From Thuidium tamariscinum (lineage: Eukaryota > Streptophyta > Bryopsida > Hypnales > Thuidiaceae): DNA of 64,000 nt. Position numbers and translations under genes: made by a program. This document shows positions 33,778-46,011 of this stretch, piece after piece. The notes below the pieces were generated by a model, which did not search any database, was not told the origin of the DNA, and worked only from the letters and a program-made list of their open reading frames with translations. Where the stretch lies: positions 18,042,001 to 18,106,000 of the forward strand of contig OX344753.2 in NCBI GenBank assembly GCA_947034885.2, written 5' to 3'. The stretch's first letter is position 1. Each line of letters begins with the position of its first letter.

Positions 33778-34697
33778 TTAACCCTTAAAGGATAGACCTA
33801 GAACATCTAGTTTTTAGCTTCATTGCCCATCACTTAATTTGTTGCCATTTTAGAACTAGATATGTATGAAAAAGAAAAAGAAAGAATATATATATATTTA
33901 TATATATTGTAGAGATGAAATTACATGTCTTCTATCCTTAACAAAAAATTTAGATTTTTTTTAAGAAAATTGATTATTCTTAGAATTTTTCAAGGAAAAG
34001 TGAAGGAAATTACATCAAATAGAAAAGTATCTCAAAAAATCTAAATATTTCACCATACATGTACATTGCAATGGCAGACATGATGGTATGAACTCATTTT
34101 TGTACCATTCTATAATTTGAATACACTGCACATTGAAAATACATCCAAAGTTCAAATTGCCATAATATATTCAAGTTTACAATTTTTTTTCAAAATTAAA
34201 ATTAGAGTAGAAACTAGAATAGATGACCTTCATTTTAATAGTTGGGCCCAAACCCAAAAATTATCGTTTTCATGGAGAAATTTCAAATATAGAGCAAAGA
34301 ACAACAACTTCCCCACTACAAGAAAATGAGGGTATAAATGACTTGTCCACAATGACTACATTGACAACAATGACTGCAAAATGACTATAAAAGGACTATT
34401 TTGCAGTCATTGTTGTTGGTGTAGTCATTGTAGACAAGTCATTTATACCCCCATTTTCTTGTAATGCCCCAAATACACTGAAAATAGCATATTTTATGAT
34501 TTATTTTTTACTAACTTGTCATTTACGTGAAGCCAAACACTAGCAAGACTACAAACTCAATTAGGCACTCTTCATATTCCTACATGAAAGGTCAACAAAC
34601 AAAAAAATAGATGAAAAAATGCTTTTAGTCTCTCACTAGATTGCTTTTTGGCCATCCAAATGCCACAAATTGGCGTTGGAGGGCATTTAGAGGTTAA
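33778..34697 (+). mobile_element. TTAA-bounded element (copy 3) with nested CACTA MITE
   Basis: Begins TTAACCCTTAAAGG at 33778 and ends TTTAGAGGTTAA at 34697. Without the 153-bp insertion and its duplication it is ~764 bp. It matches 36240-36904 along its length. Non-coding; the 70-codon frame at 34117 is the same shadow seen in other copies. Confidence 0.75.
34314..34466. mobile_element. CACTA-superfamily MITE with CCC target duplication
   Basis: 153 bp. The left end CACTACAAGAAAAT is the classic CACTA (En/Spm, CMC) terminus; the right end, ATTTTCTTGTAATG, is its complement with one change. Almost the whole element is a palindrome (GGTATAAATGACTTGTC... pairs to the far side). The 3-bp duplication CCC (34311-34313, 34467-34469) is as expected for the superfamily. 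The related TTAA element at 36240 shows the uninterrupted site. Confidence 0.9.
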
Positions 34698-34789
34698 TCC
34701 TTCATTGCCTAATGGAATAACAATTGACCTCACATAGTTTCATGGTCTAATTCAAAGTACTGTAACTTTTACATTTATAATGTTCAAAT

Positions 34790-35545
34790 TCAATAAAAAC
34801 TTATTGGGAAAGTTGCGCATATTAGTCTAGTTTGTGGTAAAATTTTCACATTGATCCAAGTTGTTTTGAATGTTTGGGATCAATTTGAAGTTCAAAAGCC
34901 AAACATTTTTGGATTACAGTCAACAACTTGTTTCTTCTTCATACAATGTTTATTTCTAATCGTTTTTATTGGAAAAGTTGCACATTCTAGTCTTGTTTGT
35001 GTGGCTAAAATTTCATATCAATCCAAGAAGTTATGAGTGACTAGGAAACATTTTAGTACAAGGGGCACAATCATTGATGTTTTTTTTGGACCCTTTTTTG
35101 CTATTTTTTTTTTACATTTCAAAGTCATTTTACAAACAATTCAAAGCATTTGAATGAAATTTTTTCACTGATGTTTTTTTTGGACCCTTTTTTGCTATTT
35201 TTTTTTTACATTTCAAAGTCATTTTACAAACAATTCAAAGCATTTGAATGAAATTTTTTCACCAATGTCTTTGTATGTTGGTTTTGAACCACTTTTGAGT
35301 TTAAAGTTTGTTCCTTTGAGTAGGTTTAGGATTCAAATTTCACCTCCAAATGTGTTTTTAGGAAAATTTCAGCATCTTTTTCAACATTAAATCATTATGA
35401 TCTTGCAATCTATGCGGCCAAATGACTCCAAATTTGATCCACATCATCTACAACATGCACACTACAAAATTGTACGGTTGAGATTTTCATATCTTGGTGA
35501 CATTTAAACTTACAAGGCTTAAAAAACCAAGATGCTTTTAGACCC
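34790..35545 (+). repeat. Interspersed repeat (copy 2)
   Basis: Matches the minus strand of 12600-13380. It follows directly on a TTAA-family element and contains the 94-bp tandem duplication at 35075. No ends identified. Confidence 0.6.
35075..35262 (+). repeat. 94-bp tandem duplication
   Basis: The unit at 35075-35168 is repeated with essentially no differences at 35169-35262 ('tgatgttttttttggaccc' to 'tgaaattttttcac'). Near-identity implies a recent event or an assembly artefact. Confidence 0.9.
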
Positions 35546-35700
35546 GTTTGGAGCTTAGGTGATGAAGCCACCTTACTTTGTAATTTTGTATGGAGTGTGT
35601 CAGCACGGAATGTCCTGCCTGGAATGCAAGCATGAGTGCATGACACAGCTAAGCATAGACTCTAGAACTTGGATACCGTAGAACTTGGATACCGTAGATG

Positions 35701-35978
35701 CGTGACGTTAAATCAGTCCCATGAAGTCCCTAAGTTTACCACATGGTAAATGCTGAAATTTTTATTTTTTGCATAAATTTTTATTTTTCAAATTCTGAGT
35801 TCATATTTGGCAATAGAGACCCCACATTATACTCGGGTGACCCAAACACAACCAAAAAACCCAACAAAAACATAAACCCCAAACCTTAATCAACCCCTAG
35901 TAAAATGAGTTTTATCCTACTGGAGCCGCGTTCTGCCCCTCTGTTGCACCTTCGTGAGACTGATTTAACGTCTTGCAC
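35701..35978. mobile_element. MITE with GACGTTAAATCAGTC ends
   Basis: Left CGTGACGTTAAATCAGTCCC and right TGAGACTGATTTAACGTCTT are inverted repeats of about 22-25 bp; about 278 bp, non-coding. A duplicated 17-mer ('agaacttggataccgt') lies just before it. Confidence 0.65.
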
Positions 35979-36017
35979 CGTCGACTGGCATTGTGTTATC
36001 CACTGAAGCAGATTTTT

Positions 36018-36093
36018 TTTTTTTGTAATTTTTTTTACACAAAAGAAACAAGTTCAATTGCAAAGAAAGATAAAACCAAACCGCCAGCTACAA
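36018..36093 (-). repeat. Short poly(A)-tailed retroposed fragment
   Basis: A 76-bp insert flanked by the 16-bp direct repeat ACTGAAGCAGATTTTT (36002-36017 and 36094-36109). On the minus strand it runs TTGTAGCTGGCGGTTTGG..., ends in poly(A), and the target begins with A-residues, as LINE-type target-primed insertion produces. It looks like a 5'-truncated LINE 3' end or a fragment mobilised by a LINE. Confidence 0.75.
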
Positions 36094-36239
36094 ACTGAAG
36101 CAGATTTTTAAGTAACATGGTGGGGACGTCAAAAGGAGCCGAACAAAACATTGAAGGACTGAAGTCGGTTACAGCAAACACCAGGGACAGTAATTTGAAT
36201 GTGCGCCATCAGACATTTATAAAGGAAGACAGCAGCCCT

Positions 36240-36904
36240 TTAACCCTTTAAAGGACAGACCTACAGCCTCTGGTTTGAAACCTTATTGCAATATTGCCCA
36301 TCACTCAGGTTGCTGCCATTTTGGAATTAGATATGTATGAAAATTTTTACATTTCTTTATGAAATTAAAAAAAAATAAAAGTGAAAGAAAATCACATTAA
36401 ATAAAAAATTATTTCAAAATACTAAAAATTTCATAGGTGTATATTACACTGACAAACATTATGATGTAAACAAAATTTATGTGTTGTTCTATAATAAGAA
36501 TATGATGGACATTCAAAATACATTCAAAGTTCAAACTACAATAAAATATTCAATATTACAAAAAAATTCAAAATTCAAATTGGAGTGGAAACTAGAATTG
36601 TAGAAGATTTTTCACTTTCATTGTTGGTTGGACTCAAATTCAAAAAATGCCATTTTTATAGAGGAATTTTAGATTCAAAGCAAGGAATAACTTCCAAAAT
36701 ACACAAAAATAGCATACTTTGTGATCCGTTTTTCTTATTAACTTCTCATTTACATGAAGACAAACACTAGCAAGACTACAAAATCAATTAGGTACTCTTC
36801 ATGTCCCTCCATGAAAAGTCAACAAAGAAAGCCTATCTCTCTCCAAATCATCTCCTTGGTCATCCCAAAGCCTCAAATTGGTGCTAGCGGCATTAAGGGG
36901 TTAA
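36240..36904 (+). mobile_element. TTAA-bounded element (copy 4, reference copy)
   Basis: 665 bp from TTAACCCTTTAAAGGACAG to GGCATTAAGGGGTTAA. Both ends carry TTAA followed by CCC(C)TTWA. No insertion inside, so it is the best guide to the family's full length. No coding frame. Confidence 0.75.
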
Positions 36905-37317
36905 AATTTCATTTAACCTTGAATGCCGATGAAGACGTTTTTGGTCTAATGGATGATAAAGAATCCTTCTAGTGGGATAGAATTACAACTACTCATCTTC
37001 AAAATTGTGTTGTCAAAAGGGGAAGTCTTCTACAATAGTTTGACTGCCAATGAATGCTTTAGTTATTTTTTATTTTTTATTTTTTTACTTGAAACACATG
37101 GACAATTTCCATTGAAAGGGAAAAAAGTACATCCAACTAGAGGCAGAACCTCACCAAGGGAAGGCTTCAGTAATTTTTTAAGCCAATGATTATGATGATA
37201 ATCAAATGGATGTTTTCCTTGGACACAAGCCCATCCTTCAAGGATTAACTTAGTTCTAACTTGCATTGATCAATGGGCAAAAAACTAAGTTCACTCCCCA
37301 GGCTGTGTGAACCAGAC

Positions 37318-37587
37318 CATTAGGGGATTTTTGAGTTCATTGGAAGATTGCGGGAACGTAGTTTGTGCCACGTGAACAGGAATCCTACATGATCGAGAGA
37401 GTGCCACGTCATTAAATTTATTTATTTTAAAAAAATTATAATTTTCTTTTTCATATTTCAAGCCCCCCCAATTTTTATTTTTTTAATATTTTTGAGTAAA
37501 TGCTGGCCTAGCAACGGTCATCAGTTATTGGAACAGTTTCGGGAACAACCCTGAAACGGCCCTTTGGAGGCCTCAAATCCCCTTTAA
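37318..37587. mobile_element. MITE with GGGGATTTTTGAG-type ends
   Basis: Starts CATTAGGGGATTTTTGAG and ends GAGGCCTCAAATCCCCTTTAA. About 270 bp, with 'cgggaac' / 'gttccc'-like blocks inside. Same end type as 61458. It abuts the next element. Confidence 0.55.
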
Positions 37588-37919
37588 GGGAGGAGGCTTG
37601 AAAACCGCTCAGGTTCCAAAACCACTCACCTTCTTAAATGTATATTTTTGGTACATGATGCTTTTTGATCTTTGCAGTAATGTACAAACAATGAACATTT
37701 GAAGGGGTGGACGGTTCTGGAGCCCTATGCCATATTGACTTCAGAAATTCATAACTAATTCTACAGAGCTCCAAAAAATATGAAACGACTTGGGTTAGAT
37801 GCCTATTCAAGCTGTCTTTCTAGAAAAGTTCACTGAAAAACATTTTAAGATGTTTCACCTGCCCCAAATTCTGTTCCAGCCCTTAGATGGTCCGGTCGGT
37901 TTCTGGACCTCCTGCCTTG
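37588..37919. mobile_element. MITE with AAGGNAGGAGGCTTG ends (copy d)
   Basis: AAGGGAGGAGGCTTG to GGACCTCCTGCCTTG, about 330 bp. Closest to the copy at 57333-57658, in opposite direction, with shared 'gaaacgacttgggttagatgcc'. Confidence 0.7.
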
Positions 37920-38373
37920 ATGTCAGTGATTTGTTTGCCCCTTGCTGCTTTTTTACTGCACATCATTGATGCTTTAAAAACGCCCTAAACTCTGTCTGAC
38001 GGAGGTAACTTCAAGCTTGATTAATTCAAGGGCAACTTGAATTCAGTATCCTGCCAATCTGGGGACTGAGATGACATGCCAAGAGAGACAGAAAATGACA
38101 TCACTTATTATCTTAAGTGTAAGTTAACCGTTCCCTACTTAAGGGGAAAGTACTTCTTAACTAATTAAGAGAACATGAAATTCAAATTTGAAGTGATGTT
38201 CATTAAGTTACGTCTCTCCTCATTGGCAAGCACCACTCAGCACCAATTCTTATCTTCACCTTGGAGTGAACATGATTCACAGTCGTCATCTCACTTCATT
38301 ATGTCACATTGAGTCATGTTTGGAATTGCCAGAAGTTACAGGAAGGTTGAGGCACCAGGAACTAACCATGTAC

Positions 38374-38754
38374 AGTGGAAACACCCATAACCGTCCAAAT
38401 AAGGAATTCAGCATAGTTGGAGGCAACGTTTTCTAGAAATGATATTTTTCTAGTATTAGCGAGTGAAAGTCATGAATATTCACAAAAATTAGATTTTTTG
38501 GATACTGTATGTAATTTCTACAAATTTTCAAAGTGTTGTCTCCCTAGACCTGTGGAACTGTTCTATAGGTGCCCCCAAAACTGAACCATACAAAAATCAG
38601 CACTCAGCCAACCAAATTTCCCTATGTGTCCTTCAGTTGTGTCACCAAATTACAATCGTACATGTAGCGAACACATTAAGGGAACTCTGTTGATGCATTT
38701 GGATGAATCTACAATCCACTACAAGGAACATGTGTGGAAATGGGTGTTTTGCCC
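38374..38754. mobile_element. ~380-bp MITE (copy 2 of the 29721 family)
   Basis: Begins GTGGAAACACCCATAACCG and ends AATGGGTGTTTTGCCC; matches 29721-30100 in order and length. Confidence 0.75.
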
Positions 38755-39354
38755 TCAAGCAACTTCAGAGCACATTGTGCGTAAGTTAGTATGAGGTGGT
38801 GGAAAGTTTTTCCATGTAGGAAAATAGGAAATATGGAGATAGGAAATTTTTCAAAATTGTATTTGCAAAATTGGTTTTACTATGAATTTTGGGAGCCAAA
38901 AACAACTTATGACCCACAACCAAAGTCTAGGGTCTTTTTTATTTCAATCATTTTATAACTGCTTTTCATTCACTCCTTCTACTCACTACCATGGGACATG
39001 TGTCATCATCTTATTAGTCCCACTCTTGAAAACGACCAAAAAAATAAAATTCAAGATTAGTTGAAGATTTGTCTTGACCTTAATTGGAAATAGTGCCCCC
39101 TATATGATGGAATTTGGATGTGGTTGGTTACTAGTGCATCAATTTTAAATTGATAAGCCAAATGGTAGCAAATCTGAAAGGGATCATGTCATGAGCACCT
39201 TGTATTTGTTGTTTTTTAGACATTTGTGTTGACTACGGATTCACTAACCACTTCAACACTATAAAGATTTGTTCATAAAGTAGGCGAGGTATCCTTATTG
39301 CAGGTATTTAGGTTGGGAGCAAATGTTTCTACGATCCTGTTGTTGTCACCAATC

Positions 39355-40294
39355 TTAACCCCTAAAGGACCGCAACTATGTTTCTACCAAAACCACTTCA
39401 AAACTGTCATTTCTAGGATAGCTACCAAATTTAAAATTAAAAAAAAAAACATTTTTGGAATAATGTAACTGTAGGATCTTTTAGAGCACCAATTTCAAAA
39501 GTTACAAAAAAAAATTCAGAAACTTTTGCCATGTAGATTGCAAAATATTAGTGTTTGAAGTTACAAAAATCTTTTTTTTACCATTGCAAAAATCTAGGCA
39601 ATTGCACTTAAGATGGCCACATTTGTATGAAAAAATGTCCAAAATGGTTGCAACTCTGTGGATTCATTCTTCAATTCAAGTTAGATACATGATTGAAAAT
39701 TTTCAAATCATTTAGAATTGTACAACATGTACAAAAAAAATAGTAAGTAGAAAGAAGTAGAGAATGATTCAAAATACTAAACTGTTAAGAATTTATTTTT
39801 GAAATTGAAGCTTGCCAATCTCAATGGTTCAAATATTTTAATGAACAATCTACATCTAATTTTTTAATTTTTTTTTCCAAAAATATTAAAAATTGAATAA
39901 ATCAAAGGACTTCAAAGCTTATTTTAGAGTTGAGAATCCATAACTACTCGCAAACTAAAACTCTTCATAACTTTTGACTCATTAATCCAAATGGAATGAT
40001 TAAAAGCTTTCTACATATGTATAAATCTATAAAATCAATTTCAAATTTTTATTTCCAAAAAAGTGATTTTTAAAAATCTGCCCGAACTGCCCAAGTTGAG
40101 AAAGAAACAACATATTATGCAATAACTTTTTAACCATGTAGTCAAAAGTCACAAAAATTATTGGGCTTTAAAGATATTCCTTATCTACACCTTCTGTTAT
40201 ATTTTGGTGTCAAAATATGGAAACCTCTAGTGACACGTACCTACCCAAAATTTCTATGTTGCCAAAAAAGGCACTTCGATCCTTTTGGGGTTAA
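39355..40294 (+). mobile_element. TTAA-bounded element, second subfamily (copy A)
   Basis: TTAACCCCTAAAGGACCGC at 39355 to ATCCTTTTGGGGTTAA at 40294, 940 bp. The right half matches the arms of 45287-46011 ('cataacttttgactcattaa', 'ttctatgttgccaaaaa'); the left half matches the inverse of ~41960-42400. Frames at 40161-40427 are shadows. Confidence 0.65.
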
Positions 40295-41386
40295 AATCAT
40301 ACGGAATGATGAAATGGCAACATTCATGAAAAATGCTCAAATATTATACTTCCTACTTGGATTTTGGGTGCATGTAAAATGGTTGAAGCTAAAGATTTTG
40401 CATAGAACTATAAGATGGATTCACTAGTTCTTGAATGCATATATCATTGACACAAAAACTAAAAATATAGTTAATTTTTTATAGAGAAGATTTTGAGAGG
40501 TTTTAAGAGGGATAGAGGAAGTAACGTACTAACCAATTTTGACTACTTTCTAAAACTAATTTGTGCCTCAACTCTATTCCTACCATTTGGGAGATTCTAT
40601 AGTTACGTTTTAAAACACCTATTTTCAACACTCTTGAAAATTTGTAGTTTATTTATACGTGTCCAAAAAGTTACATCCTAAGAAGTTCTAAATCCACTTT
40701 TGACTACTAAAAATAGCCCACAAATTTTCTTAAATATAGTAATGGAAACCATTTCAAATTGTTTAGTTGTGCAATATTAGTTGTAGTTATTGTAGTCTCA
40801 CATTTCCCGTGATTGTAAAAATGGGGTATTGAATTGAGGCTGCAATAGGGGTATGCTAATTTATTGTTGCCATAATTTTTGGTCTGATTCAACTGGTGTT
40901 CTTTTTAAATTGACTTTTTGGTGCCAGACTACACCAGAAAAAAAATCTAGCTAAAAAAGGTTATAAAAATTGCCAAAAAAATTGGATGAAATCACTAGAC
41001 AATTTTGAAATTAAAAAAAAATATTAGATGAAATCGCCTAATTGTGGGTGAAAACCATACCATACATCGAAGAAGTGAATGAATGTTGCAATTTGGAGCA
41101 CCACTATAACATTTTATATCACCACTATTAATAGCACTTCTTCAAAAGTGAAAAAAACAACCCTAATCTGATTATGTCGAAGATTGAAAAGGTTTTGATT
41201 TTTAATTTGCATAGCTGGTGGAGAAATTATAATTAAAAAATGGAAGTTGAATCATGTTTTTCCAACAAATCATAAATTTTAATTTGTTATGACATTGAGA
41301 AGAGAGATGCCTTCAAGCTTGTCAATGCCACTAGTTCATCCAAAAAGTAATAAAAAAGTGCATCCATGATGGTTATTTTACTCACG

Positions 41387-41638
41387 TTAACCTCTAAAGG
41401 ATCAATGTCCTAAATTTAGCAATATAGAAATTTTAGGTAAGTACATGTGATTGGAGATTTCAGTATTTTGGGCCCAAATTTAATAAAAGGTGGGGATGAA
41501 GAATATTTTTCATGTGCACTAAAAATCAAGACATTTGAAAATATGAATCAAAATTTGTAGCTTAATATGATTTGTTTTCTTATGAATGGATAGTTTAGGC
41601 AAATTGGAAAAAAATCGCTCTATTCAAAAAGCAAAAAA

Positions 41639-41679
<41 letters not shown>

Positions 41680-42400
41680 TGGAAAGCTTTAAATCATTCC
41701 ATTTTGATCAACGAGTCAAAAGTTATAGAGGGTTGTTATTATGTGAGCATAAAAGAGTGAGCCTATGAGCCTAAAAGACTACACACCTATGATATAAGTG
41801 TTTATATTATAGTCACCTTCCATGTTAATAGTGTATATATATGCTATAAGCACCTATATTGTAGGTATTTATGTTATAAAACACCTTCAATGGTTGCATA
41901 TACATATTTATATATATGTTCAAGGCTCACATGCTCACACTTTCATGCTTACATACTAGCACCATTGGCATTTTTCAATTTCATAATTAAATTCTTAACA
42001 ATTTTGTATTTTGGATCATTCTCTATTTTTTTCCTTTATGTTGTACAGTTCCAAATTATCTGAATTTTTGGAGCTCGTTACCAGTTATCCTTGAACAATA
42101 AATCCCAAGGAAGTACTACCATTTTAGACTTTTTTCTTTGAAAATGTAAACTTGCAAAATGTAGCTACTTATATTTTTGTATGGCCAAAAAAAAGGACTT
42201 TTGTGAATTGAAACACTAATATTTTGCAATTGATGGGGCAAAAATTTCTAAAATTTTTTCCACATATTTTTGAGTCATCATACTTTAAGACTCTACAATT
42301 ACATGGATCTAAATATGTTTTTCCCTCCTAAAATTTGGTTCTTATACTAAAAATGGCAATTTTAGGGCATTTTGGATGAAAACATAGTAGTAGAACATAA
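41387..42400 (-). mobile_element. TTAA-bounded element, second subfamily (copy B), interrupted
   Basis: Opens TTAACCTCTAAAGGATC at 41387 and matches copy A in the opposite direction; the far end near 42400 ('cataatccctaaag') is eroded. An (AT)n tract (~41651-41676) and a foldback MITE (41735-41965) lie inside. Confidence 0.55.
41735..41965. mobile_element. Foldback MITE family 'GTGAGC' (copy 3), nested
   Basis: From TTATTATGTGAGCATAAAAG to CATGCTTACATACTAGCAC, with arms that pair across 'cacctatgatataagtg' and similar steps. Sits inside the TTAA-family copy B, so it is younger. Confidence 0.65.
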
Positions 42401-45286
42401 TCCCTAAAGCCCAGGCCTTTCCAAGTGTATTTTGACTATGAAAGAAGAGCACAAACTTCAAGTTATCCACAATGAAGCACATTTTTTTCCAAATCTAATT
42501 GTATAGATGTTTATAAAGCTTATTTATTAATATGCACATCAATTTTGAGTGCAAAATTTCATAGGAGTTGTGAGATTATATGATGAAAAATGTATGTAAG
42601 TTTTCTATTTCTAGTATGCTGTCTTTGTCCACAATGTTTTAGAAATTTGCATTCAAAAGTTTTTTGAGATTGGAGGTAACATGAACAATTGCAAAGAGTG
42701 TTAGCTCACTAAAATGCACTTCCAAAAAACTCAATTTCAGATGAATAAACATCAAACTCATTACACAATCTACCTTGCAATTGTAGAAATTCAATATTCT
42801 TTTAAAAGTAGGAATTACAAATAACTTCAAATCAACACTTGCATGTTGAAATTTTCAACAATTTGGTGAAAATTCATCAAAAGACTTTTTACTTTTCATT
42901 GGGATCATTCTCAAAGCAAATGAATAAGTACAATTTCTCATATCTCAAATCAAGTGAAATTGCCAAGTTGTGCATAAAGCCAAGAAATGAAGTAAAATTG
43001 GCAAGCTTTACACTCCGCTTATAGTATATATGCCTTTGAAAACCTCTCAATAATCAAATATGCACTTTTTTTAGTGAAAAATGAAAGTTTTTAAAAGTTA
43101 ATTCTCAAAGCTTCCCAAATTTTATTTGAAAATGGTAAAAGGAATTTAACTACCCCTATAGAAATGGGTCTAAAATTTCAGCTTGACCATATATGGTTGA
43201 CTGGATAGTTAGGGGTTAGTCAGTTAATCCCTAAGAAACCAAGGGTGCAAAAACTTGTGTTGTAGAAGCCAACTAGTAGCCTCATATTGGTTTAGGGTTA
43301 ACTCCTAAAACCTTAAGGGATGTATTGAAAGAGGAAAAGCCCAAACTATCAATTTTGATGCATAATCTAGTTTACAATTTACAATTTACATCTTCACTTT
43401 AAAAAGAAATTCAATCCTACAAAAGCGTGATAAACAAGTAATGCAATGCATGAAAATTTCAACCCATTTGAACGGGTGGATTGAGAAATTATAATATTTA
43501 AAGTATTAGAAAAAAAATAGATTTCATAACTACAAAACAAGGTAAGCAAACTTTGAGTTGTCTTGAAGTAAAATTTGTTTTTTTTCCAAAAATGCAAATC
43601 TTGATTAGTCCCTTAAAATTTTTTTTTTTATCAAAGTGCTAAGATGGCGATCACTTCAAATTTGGTGAAGCATTTTATTTCTACATTCATCTATCTTTTG
43701 AACTTAAAAATACTTTCCCATAATATTTATATACTTTTTCATCCAAATTTGATGACTTCATCCATATTTTAAAGTAAACTCAAAAGAATTTGGCAAAAAG
43801 AGATTACTTTTATCTAGCGAAAAAAACCATTTATTTTGAAATGGTGTAATCTGGTTCCATGGTGCTAAAAAAAAGGATGATTTTCATTATTTATAATACT
43901 ATTATGTTAGATTCATTCATGAAAACTTCAAAAGCAAATATCAAGTCTAACTTACTCTAAATCACACTACAATGCTATGAGGTTATTAAAGTGAATTGAC
44001 AATACACTTGTCATTTTCTTGTGCAATGAGGAATTTTTGTCATTTAAAATCCAAATAGTGAAAAGTTATAAACACGCATTTGGAATATGTGAGAAAACTT
44101 TCAAAAACTTTCATTTCATAGATTACAAGATAATAGGCCTTGAAGCTAGAAGAAAATATTTTTTTCTTCAAACCACCCTAATGTAGCTAACAATCTTATA
44201 ATGATTTGAAAACTAAAATTCGTTCTTTTGGGAGATAATTGTGTGCCATACTTTATTGGTTGTGCTAAAGATGCCCTGAATATGTCCAAATTGCCTAGTT
44301 GCTATCATAAAAGTTTGTGCATGGTAGTATAGCTTTTGATTTTGGCACTTGATTAGGAAAAAAAAATTTCCTACTAAAGAGGCTATAAAAGTAAATAGCA
44401 ACAAAGCTTTTGATTTAGGCACTTCATTAGGAAAAAAAAATTTATTTGCAAAGGAGGTTCGCTTGTTGACACCAATTGTGAAAATTTCATGAATATTTGA
44501 CTAAATTTGACTTCATAGGAATCTTCCCCAAATTTTTAACTGTTTGTGGAGAATTGGTCTTTAGGATTAAATGGTTGGAATTTCAAAGCATTGAAATGGC
44601 CATATTCCTTGCGGTTTTACACCCATGCATTACATAATCAAGATATTGTATATAGATACTAAATTACTTTTAATCCTTGAAGTCCTAGTAAAAAACTAAA
44701 AAATATTCTAAAATTGATTAAAAAATATCACCTTCTAAAATAAAGGCATGTAAATAAAAATTTATTCACTTTTTTAGAATTTATAACTACATGATCTTAT
44801 TCTTGATTAATGCAAAGAAATTGCCTTCGAAAATTGGAGTTTAAAAATAATGTATGTGTAAGATATGATCATGCAAAGAGTAAGTCAATGTTTTTTTCAA
44901 GTTTGCTTGAGCATTTGATAATGTAGCATTGTCAAGCTTTCAAGATCCATAAGTCAAATTCTACTTAGCAAAAAACTTGATACATTCTATATTAGAATAG
45001 AGATTGAAGTTAGGAAGAAATATGCAAAATTTTGAAGCAATATAATGCTTTGTTCCACCTCTTTGAAATAGAGAATTTTTTTTATATTAAATTTTTTATT
45101 TTTTAACCAATTCTTGGATCTTTGTAAAAATTAGATTTCTTAAGAAGTTGTTAGATTTTTTGATCTCAAAAAGGAAAGGAGAAAATATAACTAAATGTAA
45201 TACTTCACTTTAGATGTCCAAAATACTCTTGGAAAATCAATTTGGATTAAAGGGATTAAGCTCTCTATTGTACTGTATAGTACACT
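42401..45286. other. AT-rich gene desert
   Basis: No gene supported. A short TTAA-bounded palindrome at ~43230-43302 (TTAATCCCTAAGAAACCAA / TTGGTTTAGGGTTAA) and a ~74-bp imperfect tandem repeat at ~44332-44450 ('gcttttgattt.ggcactt') are the only structures I see. Confidence 0.4.
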
Positions 45287-46011
45287 TTAACCCTTAAAGC
45301 CTTGAGGTGCGTTTTTTGGCAACATAGTGATTTTGGGCAACTCAATATGAATGGAGTTTTTATTTTTTTTCTTTGAAAATTTCACAAAAGATGTACCCAA
45401 GGAGTAACTTTACGGCCCAATAATTTTCATAACTTTTGACTTTGTGGTTAAAAAGTTATGGCATGATATGTCATTTTATTTGCTCAACGGGTAGCCTGGG
45501 CAGCTGAAAAAACTTCTTTAAAATTTTTTAAAAAAAAAAGTGAAATTTCAAATTGATTTTGTAGGTTTATACAGACATGAAAAGATTTGAATAATTTGAT
45601 TTGGATTAATAAGTCAAAAGTTATGAGGAATTTTAGTTTGCGGGTAGGTATGGAGTCTTTGAAAATCATACGTTCCCGCAAACTAAAATTTCTCATAACT
45701 TTTGACTCATTAATCCAAATCAAATCATTCAAATCTTTTCATGCCTGTATAAACCTACAGAATTAATTTGAAATTTCACTTTTAAGAAAAAAAATTCTTA
45801 AAGAAGTTTTTTCTGCTGTGCGAGTTGCCCGCTGAGCAAACAAAATGACATCATGCTACAAAGTCAAAAGTTATGAAAATTGTTGGACCTTAAAGCTACT
45901 CCTCGAGCACATCTTGTGTGAAAATTTCAAAGAAAAAAAAATTCCATTTGTAGTGAGCTGCCCAAAATTGCTATGTTGCCAAAAAACATAGCTCAGGGCT
46001 TTAGGGGTTAA
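45287..46011. mobile_element. TTAA-bounded foldback element (725 bp)
   Basis: TTAACCCTTAAAGCC at 45287 and GGGCTTTAGGGGTTAA at 46011. The two ~350-bp arms pair along almost their whole length (for example TTTTTTGGCAACATAG / CTATGTTGCCAAAAAA and GTCAAAAGTTATGA / TCATAACTTTTGAC). The loop centre is near 45650. Non-coding. Confidence 0.85.

Noticed and set aside
35075-35262. CRISPR-like or regulatory repeat array
   Set aside because: Only two units without spacers, in a plant nuclear setting.
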